Assembly: GCA_012932295.1 (NCBI GenBank)
Contig: JAAONU010000009.1
Span: forward strand, 8,101,535-8,165,534
Direction of reading: 5' to 3'
From: Cyclina sinensis
Lineage: Eukaryota > Mollusca > Bivalvia > Venerida > Veneridae
DNA length: 64,000 nt
Position numbers and translations under genes: made by a program
The notes under the pieces: model-generated
Told to the model about the DNA's origin: nothing
What the model saw: the letters and a program-made list of their open reading frames with translations, nothing else
Databases searched by the model: none
In this document: positions 22,421-33,519 of the stretch, in pieces
Numbering within the stretch: the first letter of the stretch is position 1
Layout: every line of letters begins with the position of its first letter

Positions 22421-23975
22421 TGGAAATAAAATTATCAAATCCATCTATAAATAACAAAGTTATGGCAGATTTTAGCAATATTCAATAATTTGACCTTGAC
22501 AGTTAAGGTAAAATAAAGGTCAATGTCAAGTTCAGTTTAACCTTCTTTAGAGGTACCGTCTAAAAGGTAGTTATGTTCAAGTATGAATAGTTGAAGACCA
22601 TTAATTAAAAAGATATAGCGAATTTTAGCAATATCAAGGTCATTTAAAGGTCAATATAATACCTTAATTATTCAACATGTTCGGTTTAATCTCAGTGTTG
22701 TTTTGTCCCAGCCTGAATCAAATTCGTCCATAAATAACAACCTTTTAGCTACATGTATTTTAGCAAAATTCAATAATTTGAACTTTATGGTCAAGGTCAT
22801 TTTAAGGTCAAGGTCATAGATGAAACAATCAAAATGTATTGTTTTGTCCAAGATTCAATTAGATCCAACCAAAAATTACAAAGTAATGGCTTTTTCAGCA
22901 AATTTTAATAATTTGACCTTGACAGTAAAAGTCATTTTAAAGTCAAGGACATAGTTGAAACAATAAAATGTCGCAGTTTTTCTAAAAGTATTTTTGCCTA
23001 AGTATGAATCAAATCCATAAATAAAAGTGAAAGTTATGACAATTTAAGCAAAATTCAATAATTTTGCCTTGACGGTCAAGGTCATTTTAAGGTCAAAGTC
23101 ATACATGAATTATTCAACATATCAATTTTGTCATAAGTATTGTTTTGTGCAAGTATGAATCAAATCCATAGATAAATGACAAAGTTATCACTATTTAAGC
23201 AAAATTCACCAGGTTGACCTTGATGGTCATTTAAAGTCAAGGTCATACTTGGATTATTCAACATGTAGGTTTTGTCATAAGTGTTATTTTTTTCCAAGTA
23301 TCAATCAAATCCAACTATGAATAACAAAGTCATGGCCTATTTTAGCTAAATTCAATAATTTGTCCTTGACGTCCAAGGTCATTTTAAGGTCAAGATCATA
23401 GCTGAAACAATCAAAATTTTGGAGTTGTGATAAGTGTTGTTTTATCCAAGTAGAAATAACAAAGTTATGGCCAATATTAGCAAAATTCAATAATTTGGCC
23501 TTGACGGTCAAGGTCATTTTAAGGTCAAGTTCATACTTGAATTGTTCAATGTTTCAGTTTTGTCATAAGTGTTGTTTCCTGCAAGTATGAATCAAATCTA
23601 TAAATAAAAGACAAATTTATTACAATTTAAGCAAAATTCAACAATTTGACCACTATGGTCAAAGTCATTTAAAGGTCAAGGTCATACTTGAATTAATCCA
23701 CATGCTGTTTTTGTCATAAGTGTTGTTTTATCCAAGTATGAATCAAATCCAACTATAAATAACAAAGTTATGGCCAATATTAGCAAAATTGAATAATTTG
23801 ACCTTGACTCTCAGGTCATTTATGAGCCAAGGTCAATTTCAGTAAGGTCTACTTAAAGGTCTTGTTGTGTCCAAGTACAATGACAATCCATTTAGAAATA
23901 AAAAGTTATGATCAATGTAAAAGTTTTCGGACGGAAACAGAAATGGCAACGACAATGACACCATGACTATAGCTT
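22421..23975 (+). repeat. AGGTCA-rich ~150-bp tandem repeat array
   Basis: About nine to ten diverged units contain AACAAAGTTATGGCCAAT, TTTAGCAAAATTCAATAATT, TTGACCTTGACGGTCAAGG and TTTTGTCATAAGTGTTGTTT. Several carry TCAAGGTCA, and GGTCAAGGTCATTTTAAGGT spacings recur. The array closes with TTTTCGGACGGAAACAG and CCATGACTATAGCT, the same closing block as the 2,061-3,030 array, but without an intact terminal hairpin. Confidence 0.75.
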
Positions 23976-24406
23976 AAGGTCTTCAGCATACCCATGTTTA
24001 TACTGAGACTGAATGTGAATGCTGAAGATAAGGGTATATATAAGGAATGTACACCAATGATCATGCCAGGAATCTGACACGCTCACATTCATTCATCGAG
24101 CATGCCATGAGGGAAAGTGAAGCATATCCTGACAAAATTATATATAAACTTTTAATAAGCCAATTATCAATGCATAAAAAACTAATTTTGAACACAAAAT
24201 ACTTTAAAATTTCTGATATGTCTTAAAATTCAGCACTCTGCCCCAATCTTGCCAAAATGTTTGACCACGTCATCACAAGATTGACCTTGACGGGTTCATT
24301 AGTGTGGTCGGTTAAGAAAACAATACCATGTGCATTTAACCCTGCAGCATTTTGTTTACAAGACTCCAAGAGAATTATCATTACACGAGTGCCAAAACAT
24401 AGACCA
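23976..24406. other. Gene-free stretch
   Basis: No exon, RNA or repeat was recognised. Confidence 0.35.
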
Positions 24407-24411
24407 AATGC

Positions 24412-24679
24412 CAGGCGCGTAGCTAGCCTATAAAGAATGTGGATTCAAAATAATCTAGGGGGGTCAGGGGGCATGCCCCCCCTGAAAATTTTGAAATAAA
24501 TGGTGCAATTTGGTGCGTTTTGGGGCCTCCGGAGAGCTTTCTTGACCAACGAAAATCCATTTATTTTAGCATAAAAATGGAGATGAATAGCTTTACTTTT
24601 AGCTTTACTAAAAAATTTTTTTTTTGTCAAAATAATGTGGATTCAGCTGCGTACTCGCGTATAGGCAGCTACGCGCCTG
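24412..24679. mobile_element. 268-bp MITE with 13-bp inverted ends and 5-bp target duplication
   Basis: Exact inverted ends CAGGCGCGTAGCT (24412-24424) and AGCTACGCGCCTG (24667-24679) are flanked by AATGC at 24407-24411 and 24680-24684. The interior includes a GGGGGCATGCCCCC palindrome and a run of T. There is no transposase. The CAG start and 5-bp duplication would suit a hAT variant with short duplications, but the superfamily is not certain. Confidence 0.85.
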
Positions 24680-25094
24680 AATGCTTTCTGTGACACCTGT
24701 CACTTGTCATTTTTATACATGTATAGTTTCATGCAGTTCCTTGACACACAGGTGCTATCTAGCAAAGTTTGTTTACAATTAAATCTAAAAATAGTCATGT
24801 CTTTTATGCGGTATACGTCATACGAGATCTCACGAGGCTGCTGACTAAGTCCGTGAAATTGATGTTTCGCGGCCAAATAGGCAATTTTATTGTCATTTTG
24901 AATATTTCCAAAGTTTAAATGGTATAAAATAATGTTGAACTAATTGTTTTATCGAATAATGTACAAGATTAATTTGTGAAAAGGGTATATGCCAAATAAA
25001 ACAAGATTAAACAAATGTACGTTATTCTGGTTAGGTTTCGTAACGGGTCTGATATAAAACTTTAATGCCACATCTGATGAAAGAACAAAATGGT

Positions 25095-25703
25095 AACAAG
25101 AAATGTTTGTAAAACATACATGCCCCCCAGCAGCACCTAATTGCTTGTGGTTGGGCCAAAGCGTTCTCAAGTTATTGATCAGAAACCGTTTTTTGGATCA
25201 AGGTCCCTGTGGCCTTGACCTTTGACCTAATAACCTTAAAATCAATAGGGGTCATCTACTGGTGATGATCAACCAGCATACCAAGTTTGGTGAACCTAGG
25301 TCAAAGTATTCTCTAGTTATTGATCGGAAACTGTTTTTAGGATGAAAGTCTCTGTGAGCTTGATCTTTGACCAAATGACCTCAAAATCAATAGGGGGTCA
25401 TCTACTGGTGATGACCAACCAGCACACTAAGTTTGATGAACCTAGGTCAAAGCGTTCTCTACTTATTGATCGGAAACCGTTTTTAGGATGAAGGTCCCAG
25501 TGAGCTTGACCTTTGACCTAATGAACTCAAAATCAATAGGGGGTCATTTACTGGTAATGACCAACCAGCATACCAAGTTTGGTGAATCTAGGTCAAAGCG
25601 TTCTGTAGTTATTGATCGGAAACGAAGTGTCTACCAACAGACGGACCGACCGACCGACATCTGCAAAACTGTATGCCCCCTCATCTTTGATGGGGGGCAT
25701 AAA
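25095..25703 (+). mobile_element. Hairpin-ended composite repeat with three ~145-bp units, copy 2
   Basis: It has the same left end (AACAAGAAATGTTTGTAAAA, ATGCCCCCC) and right end (CGGACCGACCGACATCTGCA, then ATGCCCCC 25673-25680 / GGGGGGCAT 25692-25700) as copy 1, but only three internal units. Two units keep the exact TGACCTTTGACCT motif; the middle unit has decayed to TGATCTTTGACCA. Confidence 0.82.
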
Positions 25704-25744
25704 AAGCAGCTTATAAAGTTTTGGAAGCCAGAACTACCATGACT

Positions 25745-25792
25745 TAGCTATAGCTCGATTTTTTTTTTTCGAAAATGTCGAGCTAAAAGATC
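25745..25792 (+). repeat. Terminal hairpin of the 2-kb-type repeat family
   Basis: A perfect 8-bp stem TAGCTCGA (25751-25758) / TCGAGCTA (25778-25785) with a T-rich loop is followed by AAAAG. The upstream ATGACTTAGCTATAG resembles the closing block of the array at 2,061-3,030. It appears to be a repeat end separated from its body. Confidence 0.6.
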
Positions 25793-27165
25793 AGTCAATA
25801 AATAAAGTCTCTATGACAGAAACTGCCAGAAAGTAGAAAAAAATCTATTATTAGCTGCAGTGAGCTTATTCCAGTGACAAAAAGTAGAAAAAAATATTTT
25901 AAGCCTCAGTGACCTTGACCTTGACCCAGTGACCTCAAACTCCACCTAAGTGTAAGGGTTTTTTAAGTTACATACATACCAAATATCTCAGATATTGATC
26001 AATAAATGACGACTCTATGGAAAAAAATAAAAAATCTATAGCCTTGGTGACCTTGACCTAAGTGAATGGCATCGATTCATTTAAAGTACCTTTATACCAA
26101 ATATTTAAGATATCTGTCAATAAAATAAAGCTCTATGACAAAAAATAGAAAATTTTCTTTTTAGCCCTGGTGACTCAGGGACAGAGTCAGTTTTGACCCA
26201 AGGGCAAAGATATGAACAAACTTGGTAGAGGTTTTCTAGGCCAGGTTACATGTCAAATATCTTAACATTCGACTTTGTAGTTATGACAAGAAGATTTTAA
26301 TTTTTCATGCAAGTCTTTACTAAAATCAAGCGACCCCTCAGTTATGACTATAAGAGCATCGTTTGAATAATCATGGTAGAGGGCGCTGTATGCAAAATAT
26401 CTAAGCATTAGGCCTTCTGGTTTCATAGTAGAAGATTTTCTAAGTTTTCCCTAAATAAACCTTTATCAAATCAAGTGTACCCGATTTATGACCCTTGGGG
26501 CGTAATTTGAACAATCTTTTTAGTGGAGCTCTAGCTAGGTAAATATCAAATCCCAAAGCATATAGTAGATTCAAGTGAGTTTTTGAGGTTTTCCCTATAA
26601 ATGCCTCTATATAAACAAGTGACTTCCAGAGCGGGGTTAATTATAATCTTGATAGAAGTCCACTAGAAAATACTTTGTGTAAAATTTTAGAACTTAGGGC
26701 CCTGTGGTTTCAGAGAAGAAGATTCCTACAGATTTTCCTATACATTGATATATAAAACATAATTATGACCCTTTTGGCCTGGTCAATTTTGAACTCAGGG
26801 ACATAATTTGAACAACTTTGGTACAGGATCTCAAGCTGATTCACCATGCCAAATATCTAAGCTCTAGGTCTTGTGGTTTCAGACAAAAAGATTTTTAAAG
26901 ATTTTTCTTTTGGTTGCAATAGACACTAAGAGTAGCAACCAGAGATGTGCAAGGAACTGAATTCTTTGAACAACTTTGGTAGAGCTTCATGCAAGGAACA
27001 TCCCTGCAAAGTTTTATTAACTTTAGTCAAGTGGTTTCAGAGAAGTTGTTTGAATCAAAATGTTGACACACTAACACACTCACACTAACGCTTGACAATG
27101 GACATCATGTGATCACAATAGCCCACATGAGCATGTTGTGCTCAGGTGAGTGAAAAAAAACAAGA
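25793..27165 (+). repeat. Degenerate tandem repeat element closing in CTCAGGTGAGTG
   Basis: The first part has ~110-bp units (CAGTGACCTTGACCTTGACC, ATGACAAAAAGTAGAAAAAA). The second part has ~200-bp units (TTTGAACAACTTTGGTAGAG, CAAATATCTAAGCATTAGGC). It ends with an imperfect palindrome ACATGAGCATG/TTGTGCTCAGGTGAGTG and an A run near 27,125-27,160. The corresponding start block (GGGCCATGATGGCCC, GCTCACCTG) is seen elsewhere near 3,600 and 22,190. There is no coding capacity. Confidence 0.6.
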
Positions 27166-27475
27166 GACCCAAGATGGTTTGTTAACACCTGCCTTGTAAC
27201 AAGGTTTAAAGTAAGAGTATTCTATGGTGTAAATTCAATAGCTCATCTAAGATTAATCTGATCGAAAATCTATTACATTTAATTCTGCCTGATGAATGTT
27301 GTGGTAAGTAACATTGACATGACTGAGCAGGCTAATGTAACAATGTAAATGTGATTGAAAACAAATAACTGACTTCAAATCAATGAAAAAAAAATGTAAT
27401 TTATAAATCTTAAAAAAACAAACTACTGTATTCTTCAACTAACGAGAACTTACTCAAATTCATGGTACAACACAA
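27166..27475. other. Gene-free stretch
   Basis: AT-rich; nothing was recognised. Confidence 0.35.
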
Positions 27476-27479
27476 TGAA

Positions 27480-27745
27480 CATTCCCACCTGGCTATCTCA
27501 ATCCAGGGGTTGTGAATCTGATCTCCATTGCAGGCAGGGAGTTTGAATGCAGACACTTTGTCTGAAGGCCATTTTTGTCTCACCTCTGATTGAATTGAGA
27601 AAGCAGTCGTCAGTTTTTTACTGGCAGAGAAATTGATAAGTACTGTTTGTATATCCAGGAATGCTGGTTAGGTGGACTGATTTCTTGGACACAACTTGAC
27701 CAGATGTTGAAACTGGCATTTAACCCAGCAAAAAGATTAGGATGT
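27480..27745 (+). mobile_element. Degenerate SINE (family 1)
   Basis: The body shows GCTGGTTAGGTGGACTGA and ATGTTGAAACTGGCATTTAA, matching the body of the better copy at 54,800-55,066. The tRNA-like head (around 27,500-27,545) is strongly decayed. Confidence 0.55.
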
Positions 27746-28278
27746 TCACAAAGCAGAGCCAAAATAAGTGTGCACTTATGTCTCTGTGATAATATTTTGT
27801 TGTCCTTCTCCTCATTTGTACTTCTTAAAACCAGATGACCCTGGCTGAGGAAGAAGGAAAGCTTTACAGCTGTACACTCAATACAATAGGTTTTATCTGT
27901 GTGAGTTGGTTTTGTCTGCAGATATTAGTGCATACCTTCTTAATCTTCATTTTAAAATTGTCCACACAAACTGCTGCTATTGAAGATATGGCTGTCATGT
28001 ACTGAGAGCTAAGCTATCTAGCACTGCAAATCTGAATTACTAATTGTCTGCATGTTGATGGAAATGTATCCATTTCTGTAACGATACATCTCTGCTGTTG
28101 GACCACCTACACAAAAATGAAAACTGCATTTGCTAAAACCTGTTTCAACTTTTCTTTGAATAATTTTGATAGCTTATTGTGTAGCTCTTAGTAAGAAGTT
28201 TTTCCTGCTGTTCACTGCCTGAAAGGATCCTGCTACACAGAATTGCAGTGTAGCTAGTAGTTGCAAAATTGACAGAAC

Positions 28279-28314
28279 CAGAGACATAGATAACAGATGT
28301 TATCTATGTCTCTG
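28279..28314. mobile_element. 36-bp perfect palindromic insertion flanked by a direct repeat
   Basis: Two 17-bp arms, CAGAGACATAGATAACA and its exact complement, are separated by GA. ACAGAAC stands directly on both sides (28272-28278 and 28315-28321); with the terminal G shared, the duplication is 8 bp (GACAGAAC). It looks like the two ends of a hAT-type element joined with nothing between. Confidence 0.6.
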
Positions 28315-29229
28315 ACAGAACTGAGATTCAACTGTTAGTGGTTGCATTTAACCTGTTTTCTAGCTTCTGCATAATGCAATGAACAGAATCCTTTGGGAAC
28401 CAAACCTTTTCATCAAAATTAATAAATTCCCCTGTGAAAAACAGTACATGAAGTCATGCACATTTCAAACTAATCATGAATTATTCATGAACTGCCCTTC
28501 AACAGTTCTTGACTAGAGTTCTTGAACTTTTGGATATGAACTGTTCCTGTGGAAGCTGTTCATGAACAATTCAAGAACTGATGAAGAATCCATTGAAGTT
28601 CTTTAACTGCTCTTAAAATGTACATGAACTGTTCAAGAATGGATCAGGAATTCATTCAGTTCTTCAACTGTCCAGGAGGTAGAATCATGAATCCACCATG
28701 GTTCTTGATTTATCCTTGATGATTATTATATCATAAATATTTCATGTACAATAAATTATTTAAAAATGTTTTTTTCTAGATTACTGTGCTGCATTTATTT
28801 AGTGCATGATTATGTTTAAAAAACATGCTTCTTTTAAAACAGTTTTGTTAGCTGTAAACAGCATACAATTATCTTTTTCCAGAGCAGCACTTCTGTTTTC
28901 ATATCACCTTTTTAAAAAAGTGTTTGATTAACCTTTAAGAGAACTTGGTTCAGGACTGTGAACAAACTCCAAGCAGTTGTTACTTCCCTTACAGTTCAGT
29001 TACTTTAGGGAGGGGAAGTTACTCTGGTAATCAAGTAGACCATAAAAAAATAGTGGCAAGGGGCATGTTCATTAAAGTTAAATATTGGGTTCAGTAAGAG
29101 AAAATGTATGGAACATTGATCCATTATACATGTAGTCATTAATGGATAGATTATTTTACCTGGAATAGATTTTATCTATGACAAAAAAATATTTGGGTGA
29201 CATTCTGGCTCCATTTTCCATATGACAAT

Positions 29230-29250
29230 CAGAGACATAGTATGTCTCTG
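29230..29250. mobile_element. 21-bp palindromic insertion flanked by a 7-bp direct repeat
   Basis: The arms CAGAGACATA (29230-29239) and TATGTCTCTG (29241-29250) surround a single G. TGACAAT stands on both sides (29223-29229 and 29251-29257). The arm is identical to the outer ten bases of the 28,279-28,314 palindrome. Confidence 0.6.
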
Positions 29251-29440
29251 TGACAATGAAGCACATGTCCAACTTGATTGAGTGCCATAAATTAAAAAAA
29301 ACAACATAGAGATAAAAATAAACTACAATCTTTAAAAGATAAAACTGTTATATACTATGCTTAAGTTGTAAATACATTTACTTTAAATTAGTAACTGTTG
29401 TATGAGCAAAACATTTTCTGATTCAGTTTAAATCATTGAG

Positions 29441-29505
29441 TTCTCTATCTATCTATCTTCTATGAAGTCAAACCCCTGCTGGGGACTTAGACTTGCAATT
29501 TGTCT
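29441..29505 (-). mobile_element. LINE 3'-end fragment with (GATA)n tail
   Basis: On the minus strand GTCTAAGTCCCC-AGCA-GGGGTTTGAC is followed by TTCATAGAAGATAGATAGATA. It shares stem, flanks and position of the tail with the LINE ending near 3,985, but the loop and the tail unit differ. Only about 60 bases of the element are present. Confidence 0.6.
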
Positions 29506-29689
29506 GACACTGCAATTGAACAGTTACAGCTCATGGATAATTCATTAATAGTTCATTGACAGTTCATTAACTAATTAAGAATCGTTATTTATCAACTGTT
29601 CACTTTCAAGTCGTGAACAGAAAATGGACCATTATAAACAGGAGAAAAAAGTTCAAGAACTGTTCATGATAACTATTCACTTCAAGGGG

Positions 29690-31640
29690 TTATCTTATGA
29701 TGATGCATTTATTCAACCGGGTTAGTTTAACTAATTCTCTGACAATTTTTATATTTTGTATGTCCTAAAATCAAAGACTCCATTTTTCTACACCAAAATT
29801 TATTTATCTTCATAAACAGTAAGAGAGTGTTACTGAAGTGACCAAAATATTCACTCAGCAAATCTTGATCACCTCATTGAATTATACTCAAACTAAACTA
29901 ACCACTATGGATATGAAACAAGACTTAGTCAGTGTTTCTACCAGACTAGAATTTTAGGGGATCATGCTTGACCCTCTGTATGAAAATGCGGGGGTCAGTT
30001 GAAATTATGAAGGTTCATATTTCATAGAGGTTCAAATGAAAATAACAATACCTTCAGATATGAAGACACCACAAGTCAATTTGTTGGTTTCATATCATAT
30101 TCATGGATACCTCTTCAGCTAAGACTCCTCTCCTTTTTTCTTCTGGGGACACTTGATAGCCACTTGAAGTCCCCTTGAAATGCCTCTTCTTGTATCATAT
30201 TTTCTCCCGAGAATTTACATTAAATTTAATACACTTCAGATGAATCGAATCTACGGGATATCCAATGTTTGCCCAGTTTAGTCTTAAAAGATTGCATACT
30301 GCTACTGATGATAATATCATTAGAAAGACTACTGTATTCCAGTTAGAAATGGTTCTGTGGCTGCGAATTACGGACTCATTGAATTCACGGTTGGCATGCT
30401 TGGTTTGAGTTTTTGATTTCATCTTGAATTTTTCTCGGTTTCAGATTAGTTCAGTAGGGGTACACTCACTTATTTTATGACATTTTCTGACTTTTAATAT
30501 CTGATTTGTCAGCAATAGATCGATAATTCTTTAGGTTCGTCTGCCATTGTGAGAAAACCGTCTGCATACACAAATCGTTTGGTTTACCCAGACTGTACAT
30601 GTGTAAAATCTGGATACCGATACTGGCTCAAACTCCACACAGCGGTTACTTCCCTTCCATACTTTCAGTAAAGTTATCACTTTCGAATGTCACGTGGTTG
30701 GTTGAAAGTACATTTAAATAAACAAAATGTTAAATTTTTTTCAAGTTACTTTTTAAAATATTCAGTACATCCAGGAATGTTAAATCGATGCAATTCCAGT
30801 TGTAACTAAACAAAAAAGTTGGCTGCTTAAAAAAAAAAGCATCCAATGGTTTATGCCAAATAATTGATTTTACGTGTGATCATATATACCTTGATGCAAT
30901 ATTTCTTGCAATATTGATAGTTGTCTTCTTACTTTAATGTTTCTGTCCATGTAAGTAACTATTGTCAGTGTGTAAACAAAGCAAGTAATTTTATTACAAT
31001 ATATATTATTATAAGTCTTTACAAGAACAGAATGTAAAGAATTCAGTTTAAAATATATTCTTTGAGGACTCAACTACGACCATCTATTATAAGAATAGTT
31101 ATAGTACCGTAAATATAGCTTAAAAGGGAAAATATTTAAAAGAAAACAGCGTAACACTATCATATTTTACAAGACTTACATTCCCAGTGTTAATTATATT
31201 CACTTACACATTTGAAATGAAACAACTATATTTTGCAATTGTAATTTTTGTATTTTTTTATTAATTAATTAATTAAATTAAATGCATTTTTATTGTCACA
31301 TTTCATTATTTTGTCTATTTAAGCCAGCATCTACCCTCCCTTAGCAGCTAAGTGAGTACACTACCGTTACTTCACACCAATGCTTTTAGATTTATGATAT
31401 TGACATTTACAATGAACTTGAAATGACCAATGAAAGTGTAGCAATATCCCTGTACCGAAAAATCTTGTAACAGATTTTCATTTGTTGAAACGATCATATG
31501 ACTGCAAAAACTATAAAAACAAAAGTGTTCTCTCACAATTTGAAAACAGTACTGAACTATGTGTTTTCGTTATTTTTTTTCAGGCATCAATAAAACGTCC
31601 GCTAACAATCATACCATTGTAATTTTTACCTTTTTGTTAA
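29690..31640. other. Gene-free stretch
   Basis: No exon, RNA gene or repeat family was recognised. Runs of TTAATTAATTAA occur near 31,258-31,275. Short frames at 30,195-30,422 and 30,870-31,073 show no motif. Confidence 0.4.
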
Positions 31641-31644
31641 TTTT

Positions 31645-32170
31645 ATTGTCCCCCGCCTTTTCGAAGATAAAGGGGAGTATAGAAATGGGCTCCGTACGTC
31701 TGTCCATCCGTCTGTCCGTCCGTCTGTACGTCCGTCACACTTCGTGTCCGGTCCGTAACTAAGCCATTCATCAAGGGATTGTGAAATAACTTGACATAAA
31801 TGTTCACAATAATAAGACGACGTGTCATGCGCAACACCCAGACCTCTGCCTCCAAGGTCAAGGTCACAGAGCTTAACATGGTCTGTTATAGGGTCTGTTT
31901 TGTGTCTGGTCCACAACTTTTCCATTCATCAAAGGATTTTTAAATAAGGTTGCAAAAATATTCACCATATTAAGACAACATGTCATGCGCAACACCCAGA
32001 CCCCTACCACCAAAGTAAAGGTCACACTTAGAGGTCAAATTTTAACATGGTCTGTATTTTGTTGTCCAGAGAATAACCCCGCAAGTATTAGAGAGATTCC
32101 ATTGAAACTTAAAATATAAATAGATAACAATGAGAGGGAGTGCAGTGCAAAGGAACCACAACTCTGTATA
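31645..32170 (+). repeat. TTGTCCCC hairpin / GTCTGTCC repeat element, copy 1
   Basis: The start hairpin CCCC (from 31651) ... GGGG (31672-31675) flanks CGCCTTTTCGAAGATAAA. It is followed by GGGCTCCGTACGTCTGTCC and a GTCCGTC run, CACTTCGTGTCCGG, then two ~120-bp units with CATTCATCAAGGGATT and ATGCGCAACACCCAGACC and AAGGTCAAGGTCACA. It is a mollusc-type non-coding repeat. Confidence 0.7.
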
Positions 32171-32177
32171 GAATAAT

Positions 32178-32390
32178 TGTCCCCTGCCTTTTCGAAGAAA
32201 AAAGGGGGATTTAGAAAAATGGGCTCCGTCTGTCTCACTTCGTGTCCGGTACATCATTCTGCAATCCATCAAGGGATTTTGAAATAATTTAGCATAATGG
32301 TTCTCCATAGGCATAATAAGACAACTTGTCTTGTGCGACTTCCAGACCCCTATTTCCAGGGTCAAGGTCATACCATCCAAATAATCGCTA
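32178..32390 (+). repeat. TTGTCCCC hairpin / GTCTGTC repeat element, copy 2
   Basis: A second, shorter copy begins eight bases after copy 1 in the same direction: TTGTCCCCTGCCTTTTCGAA, GGGCTCCGTCTGTC, CACTTCGTGTCCGG, ATCCATCAAGGGATTTTGAA and CAGGGTCAAGGTCAT. It then fades out. Confidence 0.7.
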
Positions 32391-33519
32391 CATCCTGTTG
32401 ATAACCCTTTGTGCCAGGATGTGTTTCGTGTTGTGTTTTTTATGGACTTTATATGACAAGAGATACGAGTGTGCTCAGAAGCGGAAACAGAAACTGAAAG
32501 GTATTTGTTTATATAATTAATTTCCATACTTTACATTCACCTTAGATTTGATTTTGTATTTGTGGTTTTGAAAAAGTGATAAAAACTACGCAAATGTGTT
32601 TCTGTTGACACATACACAGGCGTTATTTCATTTTATTTCTATAATGAATTTATTGTTGCATGTGCAGATCTAGCATTTATCAAGATTTTGCACTGGAAGT
32701 CCAGATCCATACCTCAAACTTTTGAAATAGTACAATTGTGTGCTTCATGTAAAACTTCCCTTAAGAGGGGGACGTTGGTAACACGGTTACAAATTCTTGT
32801 TGGTTTATTTACGTATACATATTAAAAACACTCTGATCAGTAAATTTAAAATAAAATTCGAAAGTGCATTGTTTCTTTACATTTTGGTATGTATGGAGGA
32901 TTCGTTGTAGAGTAGTCACTGATTAGCAAAAAAGTAACTGTGGACTTCCCTTCTAAAAATAGAAATATCGTACTGAAAATAAAGTTTTAGCAAAAGTAAG
33001 AAAGTGAAACCATCGACCGATGCGCGGGAGAGTAGCCGACATCCTGCAGGAGCAGTGGTAATATTAATTCGCAATCAATTTCTCTGTTAAATTTAAACAC
33101 ATCATTTACCTAATAACGCATACAAATATTTGCCAGTTTCAACGAAACAATCAGATTCAATACACTGAATGCAGCTTCCTTTATTTTTTACCCTCGCTAA
33201 TAAAAATTTAAAGAAATCAAATGATTGCACATTGTTTAAACTACGGCCACAAATGGTGCCGAAACTAGGATCGCAGGGCCACAGAATAAGGATTTCAGAA
33301 AAATCTCCGGCTCCAGGTGCTCTGCTACATATACATATTCAATAGATGCTCTGTCGCATTTTGAAAACTCGCCACTATACTGGGTGATGCCCTTGGGGGC
33401 ATAAGTCAAAAAAGAGAAACAATGAAATCCAGCTAAGATTAACGCGTGTCGGCAGAGATCTTTTCTGAAGAAAAATGGGGAGATAACTGCGAGGAGATTG
33501 ATACTGGCTATAGAAAGGT
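32391..33519. other. Gene-free stretch
   Basis: Nothing was recognised. The 124-codon minus frame at 33,236-33,610 runs out of the LINE tail into unique DNA and has no domain signal. Confidence 0.4.

Larger units (their letters stand above)
28429..29689. mobile_element. 1.26-kb foldback-like element with GTTCATGAAC-type arms
   Basis: The end CCCCTGTGAA (28429-28438) faces TTCAAGGGG (29681-29689), giving imperfect inverted ends. Both arms are rich in GTTCATGAACTG / GTTCAAGAACTG motifs (28,480-28,690 and 29,510-29,680) that pair with each other and with themselves. No target duplication is evident. The interior holds a LINE 3' end (29,441-29,505) and an ultra-short palindrome (29,230-29,250). 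Confidence 0.5.
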
